Shown: in pieces, positions 60,440-64,000 of the stretch
How positions within the stretch are numbered: position 1 is the first letter of the stretch
Layout: each line of letters starts with the position of its first letter
Source of the DNA: an uncultured Marinobacter sp.
GTDB lineage: Bacteria > Pseudomonadota > Gammaproteobacteria > Pseudomonadales > Oleiphilaceae
Direction of reading: 5' to 3'
DNA length: 64,000 nt
NCBI RefSeq assembly: GCF_947259545.1
Contig: NZ_CAMYMK010000007.1
Coordinates: forward strand, 620,001-684,000
Position numbers and translations under genes: made by a program
Notes under the pieces: model-generated
What the model saw: only the letters and a program-made list of their open reading frames with translations
Database searches by the model: none
Told to the model about the DNA's origin: nothing

Positions 60440-61510
60440 CTAGTGGTCGCCAAATCCCGCTTCCCGGGCCCTGACGATCAGTTGGGATCGGCTGGTGATG
60501 TCCAGCTTGCTGCAGATATTACTGACATGATTGCGCGCCGTTTTGGGGGCGATGGACAGGTGTTCCGCAATGGCTTGATTCGATAATCCCCGGGCAACGA
60601 CTTCCAGTACGGCGCGCTCGCGACCAGTGAGGGATTTGAACTCCGGAGGTGGCGCAGGCTGATCTGCGCCCTGGTTGGTGAGAAAACGGCGGAACTCCGA
60701 TACAAAAATGGGCCAGCCCGGATCATCGGGCTGCAGTATGTGGCTCTTACCTTCGAGCGGTAAAAAATGGGCGTCAGCTATGTGAGAGGCGAGTTCACGG
60801 CCCATTTCGAAGGGGACCATCTGATCTCCCTTGATGTGCACAACCAGTGTGGGTGTTCGCAGCTTCTCCAGTTGATCTCTGATATCGACCGCATGAAATG
60901 CGTGCCAGAGCCGCGCGGCACTCTCCGGCTCCGTAGTGATCCGTTGCAGTTCCGCCCACCAGGCGACCTGGTCTGGTGCGTCACAGGGCGACATCAGACG
61001 GGCAAATACCTCTCGAAACGCTCCGTGGTGCCGGCCCCAACCGACCTCAATCATTGTTTCCAGAGCGCGGGCTTCTTCCGTCTTGTACTTGGGTGTATCG
61101 CTGGTATATCCACCATGAGCATAGGCGTTATACAGTACGAGACGGCTGACTCGCTCGGGGTGGCGAGCGGCATAAGCCGCCGCAACGGCCCCGCCCTGGC
61201 AGATACCGAGTAGCGGAAACCTTCGCCACCCCAGGGCATTGGCCACGGCTTCCAGATCCTGAATCCAGACTTCCACTCCCTGCTCGGTCACCTCGTGGTC
61301 CGACAACCCTGAGCCTCGCATGTCAAATCGTGCGAGCGTATGCTCCCGCGTCAGCTCTCTCAGCCAGTGCTGCCAGATCGGGCTGTCCCAGTCATGTTCC
61401 ACATGGGTCATCCAGCCGCCAACACGCATCAATGGCGGGCCTCGCCCTGCCGTCGCGTAGGCGATGCACACTCCGTCCTGACTTGTGCAAAAATTGATCT
61501 TCTGTCTCAT
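60440..61510 (-). CDS. LuxR-type regulator fused to an alpha/beta hydrolase with Cys nucleophile
   Basis: Residues 15-280 are an alpha/beta hydrolase. The nucleophile elbow reads GICQGG, putting C104 where GxSxGG has Ser; D229 (IKGDQMVPF) and H257 (GKSHIL) complete a possible Cys-Asp-His triad. Residues 293-352 are a LuxR helix-turn-helix (LTGRERAVLEVVARGLSNQAIAEHL and the KTARNHV recognition helix). The domain order suggests a one-component regulator that binds or slowly processes an ester or lactone-like ligand. A Cys nucleophile occurs in dienelactone hydrolases. Possible targets are the FAD oxidase gene downstream and the divergent helical-repeat protein gene. Confidence 0.86.
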   Translation of the reverse strand: MRQKINFCTSQDGVCIAYATAGRGPPLMRVGGWMTHVEHDWDSPIWQHWLRELTREHTLARFDMRGSGLSDHEVTEQGVEVWIQDLEAVANALGWRRFPLLGICQGGAVAAAYAARHPERVSRLVLYNAYAHGGYTSDTPKYKTEEARALETMIEVGWGRHHGAFREVFARLMSPCDAPDQVAWWAELQRITTEPESAARLWHAFHAVDIRDQLEKLRTPTLVVHIKGDQMVPFEMGRELASHIADAHFLPLEGKSHILQPDDPGWPIFVSEFRRFLTNQGADQPAPPPEFKSLTGRERAVLEVVARGLSNQAIAEHLSIAPKTARNHVSNICSKLDITSRSQLIVRAREAGFGDH

Positions 61511-61625
61511 ATACAGACAGTAGACCAGTTCCAGTTAGCTTTTCAATAAACCCACACTACGAGCCGGCTGGCAAATCAAGCACGATAGGAGTAATTTCGG
61601 GTTTATAAGCTGCGCATGCAGGGCC

Positions 61626-61653
61626 AGTGACTGGTAGTCCCTATTCAGTCACT
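61626..61653. promoter_or_regulatory. Inverted repeat between LuxR-type and TPR genes
   Basis: AGTGACTG (61626-61633) and CAGTCACT (61646-61653) are perfect inverted repeats 12 bases apart, in the divergent space of 194 bases. Size and spacing fit a dimeric regulator site or an mRNA hairpin 51 bases before the TPR gene start. No T run follows. Confidence 0.45.
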
Positions 61654-61704
61654 GACCGTTGTAGAACATGCCGGCTCCATCAGCAAAACCACTGGAGTCC
61701 TGTC

Positions 61705-63333
61705 ATGAACACAACGTTTCGCTTTGCAATTCTTGCGGTCACTCTAAGCCTGTCCCTTCCCTCTTTGGCGTATCAGGGATACACGAACGGTGGAACTTCA
61801 AACAGTACCGAAGATTCCATCGGCACAATCAATTTCCATGCAAACTGCGATGACGATGTGCGCGCTGACGTCGACCACGCGCTGGGAATGATGCATCACA
61901 TGATGTACACCCAGGCCCGCGCCGAGTTCGGGACCATTACCCAGACCGACCCAGACTGCGCCATGGCCCACTGGGGCATCGCCACGACTCTGTTCCAACC
62001 ACTATGGGGCACCACACCGAGCGCGGGGGATATCACCCAGGGGCGCCAGGCTATCCAGAGTGCCCGTGATGCGGCCGGGAATGAGCGGGAACGGCTTCTG
62101 ATCAACGCTACCGCAGCCTTCTTCGAGCCCGACACCGATCAGCTCCGGGAGCGCCTGGCCGGCTGGATTAAAGGCATGGACAAAGCCTATCAAGCCTTCC
62201 CGGATGATCTGAACGTGGCCACGCTTTATGCGCTGTCGCGCCTGACCCTGGCGCTATCCGCCGAAGACCGGAAAGCATTGCTCGACGAGGCAGAAAGGGT
62301 GTTGCGCGCGGCCTGGGAGGCCGAACCCACCCACCCCGGAGCGGTTCATTATTCCATCCACGCCACTGACGCTGACGGTCGTGCTGCCAATGCGACTGAA
62401 ATCGTGGATTCCTATACAGAGATTGCCCCCAGTGTCCCCCATGCACTGCATATGCCTTCACATATTTACGTCCGGCTGGGCGACTGGCCCCGGATGATCG
62501 ACTGGAATCAGCAGTCATCAGAGGTGGCGGTTAATCACAAGGTCGATGGCGCTACGTCGTTCCATTACATCCATGCTCTGGACTATCTGGTCTATGGTCA
62601 CCTCCAGCGCGGTGAAGACAGTGCTGCCCGGGATGTCTGGGAATCCGCCCGGAACAACGGTCCGCACCAGGGGAACTTCCCCGGCGCGTTTCACCTGGCT
62701 TCCATCCCGGCACGATTGGCCGTGGAAACACGGGATTGGAAGGCGGCTGCCGCCATTACTCCGCGTGCCGTGGACTATATAAGCTGGGATCAATTTCCAT
62801 GGCCTGAGGGCCTGAGTTGGTTTGCCCGTGGACTGGGAGCCGTTCACACCGATGACCTGGACACCGCGCTGGAGGCCGAACAACGGTTGGCTAAACTGGC
62901 GGAAACCGCCAAGTCCGCCGCCGATCCGCGTTTTGCTACCTATATTGAGGTTGATCGGAGGATCCTTGCCGGCTGGATTGCGAACGCCGAAGGTGAGCCT
63001 GAGCGCGCCATTGAACTGATGCGCTCAGCCGGAGAACTGGAAGCCACCGTCGAGAAGCATCCGGTCACCCCGGGTGCCCTGCTCCCGCCCTACGAGGCCC
63101 TTGGCGACCTGCTGCTTGCCCTGGATCGCCCGGCAGAGGCCCTGGCCGCATACCAACAGTCCAATCGCACCTGGCCACAACGCTATAATACTCTGGAAGG
63201 AGCTGCCCGCGCGGCCGATGCATCCGGAAATGCCGAATCCGCCGCGCTCTGGTCCCGTCGGCTGCTGGAAACCGCCCCGGGAACCGAGCGCAAATCAATC
63301 AACCAAATAAAGACACTGGCAGGGAGGTCTTAG
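61705..63333 (+). CDS. Periplasmic helical-repeat (TPR) protein
   Basis: The 542-residue protein has a signal peptide (about 1-22, ending PSLAY) and helical repeats, best seen near 45-105 (DVDHALGMMHHMMYTQARAEF, AHWGIATTL) and at the end (LGDLLLALDRPAEALAAYQQS, 450-475). The first repeat region with HxxxMMHHMM and CAMAHWG is shared by a family of large bacterial TPR proteins of unknown function. ATG 61705 has TGGAG upstream. It is divergent from the hydrolase-LuxR gene and precedes a methyltransferase gene by 30 bases. Confidence 0.74.
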   Translation: MNTTFRFAILAVTLSLSLPSLAYQGYTNGGTSNSTEDSIGTINFHANCDDDVRADVDHALGMMHHMMYTQARAEFGTITQTDPDCAMAHWGIATTLFQPLWGTTPSAGDITQGRQAIQSARDAAGNERERLLINATAAFFEPDTDQLRERLAGWIKGMDKAYQAFPDDLNVATLYALSRLTLALSAEDRKALLDEAERVLRAAWEAEPTHPGAVHYSIHATDADGRAANATEIVDSYTEIAPSVPHALHMPSHIYVRLGDWPRMIDWNQQSSEVAVNHKVDGATSFHYIHALDYLVYGHLQRGEDSAARDVWESARNNGPHQGNFPGAFHLASIPARLAVETRDWKAAAAITPRAVDYISWDQFPWPEGLSWFARGLGAVHTDDLDTALEAEQRLAKLAETAKSAADPRFATYIEVDRRILAGWIANAEGEPERAIELMRSAGELEATVEKHPVTPGALLPPYEALGDLLLALDRPAEALAAYQQSNRTWPQRYNTLEGAARAADASGNAESAALWSRRLLETAPGTERKSINQIKTLAGRS

Positions 63334-63363
63334 GATCCCTCATACGAGAAAAGGAGATATTCC

Positions 63364-64000
63364 ATGAGTCATTTGAGCGTTCAGGAACTTGAGAAGGTTG
63401 CGGAGGCTTACGAGCAATTGCTGGCCCCCGCATTGTTCGAGCAATGGGCAGACCGGCTGGCAGATGCCGCAGAGATCCAGCCTGGTCAACGCGTACTGGA
63501 TGTTGCCTGCGGCACTGGCATATTGGCCCGAACGTTGGCCTCACGGGTTGGCGAAAGTGGCGCCGTCTCCGGTGTGGACATCAACCCCGGTATGCTGGCT
63601 GTGGCCAAACGCAACTCGCCGGGCATTGAATGGCAAGAAGGTTCCGCAGAGGCGTTGCCCTATGATGACGATCAGTTCGATGCCGTACTCTGCCAGCTAG
63701 GACTGATGCTCTTCTCCGCCCCGGAGACCGCGCTCCGGGAGATGAAACGTGTCTTGAAGCCCGGCGGACACCTGGCGCTGGCGGTTTTCGGGTCCTTCGA
63801 CCAGCTACCAGCCTACGCGACTATGGCAAGCATCTATGAGCGCCTTATCGACCCAGGTGTGGGCAATGCACTTCAACTCCCCTTCTCGATGGGCAATAAG
63901 GACCGGCTTGCTTCCTTGTTCGAAGAAGCGGGCATCCAGGCGCCAGTGATCATTACCCATGAGGGCACAGCGCACTTTGACAGCGTCAGGAACATGGTGC
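63364..64000 (+). CDS. Class I SAM methyltransferase (UbiE-like), partial
   Basis: The gene runs off the right edge; 212 codons are seen from ATG 63364, which follows AAGGAG by eight bases. Motif I LDVACGTGILARTLA (about 44-58), VSGVDINPGMLAVAKRN and the post-motif FDAVLCQLGLMLF and MKRVLKPGGHLALAVFG segments are typical of UbiE/Coq5-like methyltransferases. The substrate is unknown. It probably shares a transcript with the TPR protein gene 30 bases upstream. Confidence 0.82.
   Translation, partial: MSHLSVQELEKVAEAYEQLLAPALFEQWADRLADAAEIQPGQRVLDVACGTGILARTLASRVGESGAVSGVDINPGMLAVAKRNSPGIEWQEGSAEALPYDDDQFDAVLCQLGLMLFSAPETALREMKRVLKPGGHLALAVFGSFDQLPAYATMASIYERLIDPGVGNALQLPFSMGNKDRLASLFEEAGIQAPVIITHEGTAHFDSVRNMV

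Overview
The window looks like part of the chromosome of a marine gammaproteobacterium of the Marinobacter type. This is an inference from the CYP153A alkane hydroxylase operon, which closely resembles the one I know from Marinobacter, the AdoCbl-dependent ribonucleotide reductase, the DUF3135 and DUF4399 proteins, and the generally GC-rich, densely packed coding. No rRNA, tRNA, transposase, integrase or CRISPR array was found.

Layout. 1-600: 3' end of nrdJ and its terminator. 600-5,700: a visibly AT-richer accessory block of small same-strand genes. Several gene junctions carry GCGTTA cores and hairpins that look like integron attC sites; no integrase is in view. The genes encode small membrane proteins, an HNH-like protein, a stand-alone SIR2-like protein, and a RiboL-PSP-type HEPN protein followed by a membrane protein. 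This is the best candidate in the window for an undescribed, defence-type system. 5,800-10,520: a small membrane protein, then an AraC regulator divergent from a ferredoxin / CYP153A / ferredoxin reductase operon (terminal alkane hydroxylation). 10,600-15,980: one 1,790-residue kinase / ATPase / GAF / PAS / GGDEF signalling protein.

16,060-25,650: single metabolic and regulatory genes (serine hydrolase, GFA protein, cupin, HxlR regulator, nitrilase, GlxA-type regulator, metallo-beta-lactamase-fold protein, PEBP), then an RsbQ-like hydrolase translationally joined to a PAS histidine kinase-receiver. 25,770-35,620: a PfkB-type kinase coupled to PEP synthase, MgtE, a LysR regulator, lipoproteins and a GH31 lipoprotein. 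35,680-43,040: an amine oxidase, a periplasmic helical-repeat protein, an SGNH hydrolase and a three-gene epimerase / GT2 / YaiO-like outer-membrane operon, probably for exopolysaccharide. 43,090-45,790: two tandemly duplicated lipoproteins with acidic tails and a shared upstream palindrome.

45,860-64,000: a cation/proton antiporter and a 2-oxoglutarate-type oxygenase; an AraC regulator divergent from a tightly overlapping FMO / BASS transporter / SDR / TSUP operon; a DUF4399 lipoprotein; a 20-codon racemase remnant running into a second antiporter; a Ca2+/cation antiporter; a CBS protein; two methyltransferases; MAPEG; a berberine-bridge-type FAD oxidase; and a LuxR regulator whose sensor is an alpha/beta hydrolase with Cys in the nucleophile position. 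Gene remnants (racemase, CPBP protease, ICMT-type methyltransferase) and short dispersed repeats mark past rearrangements. No gene-free stretch exceeds about 300 bases.
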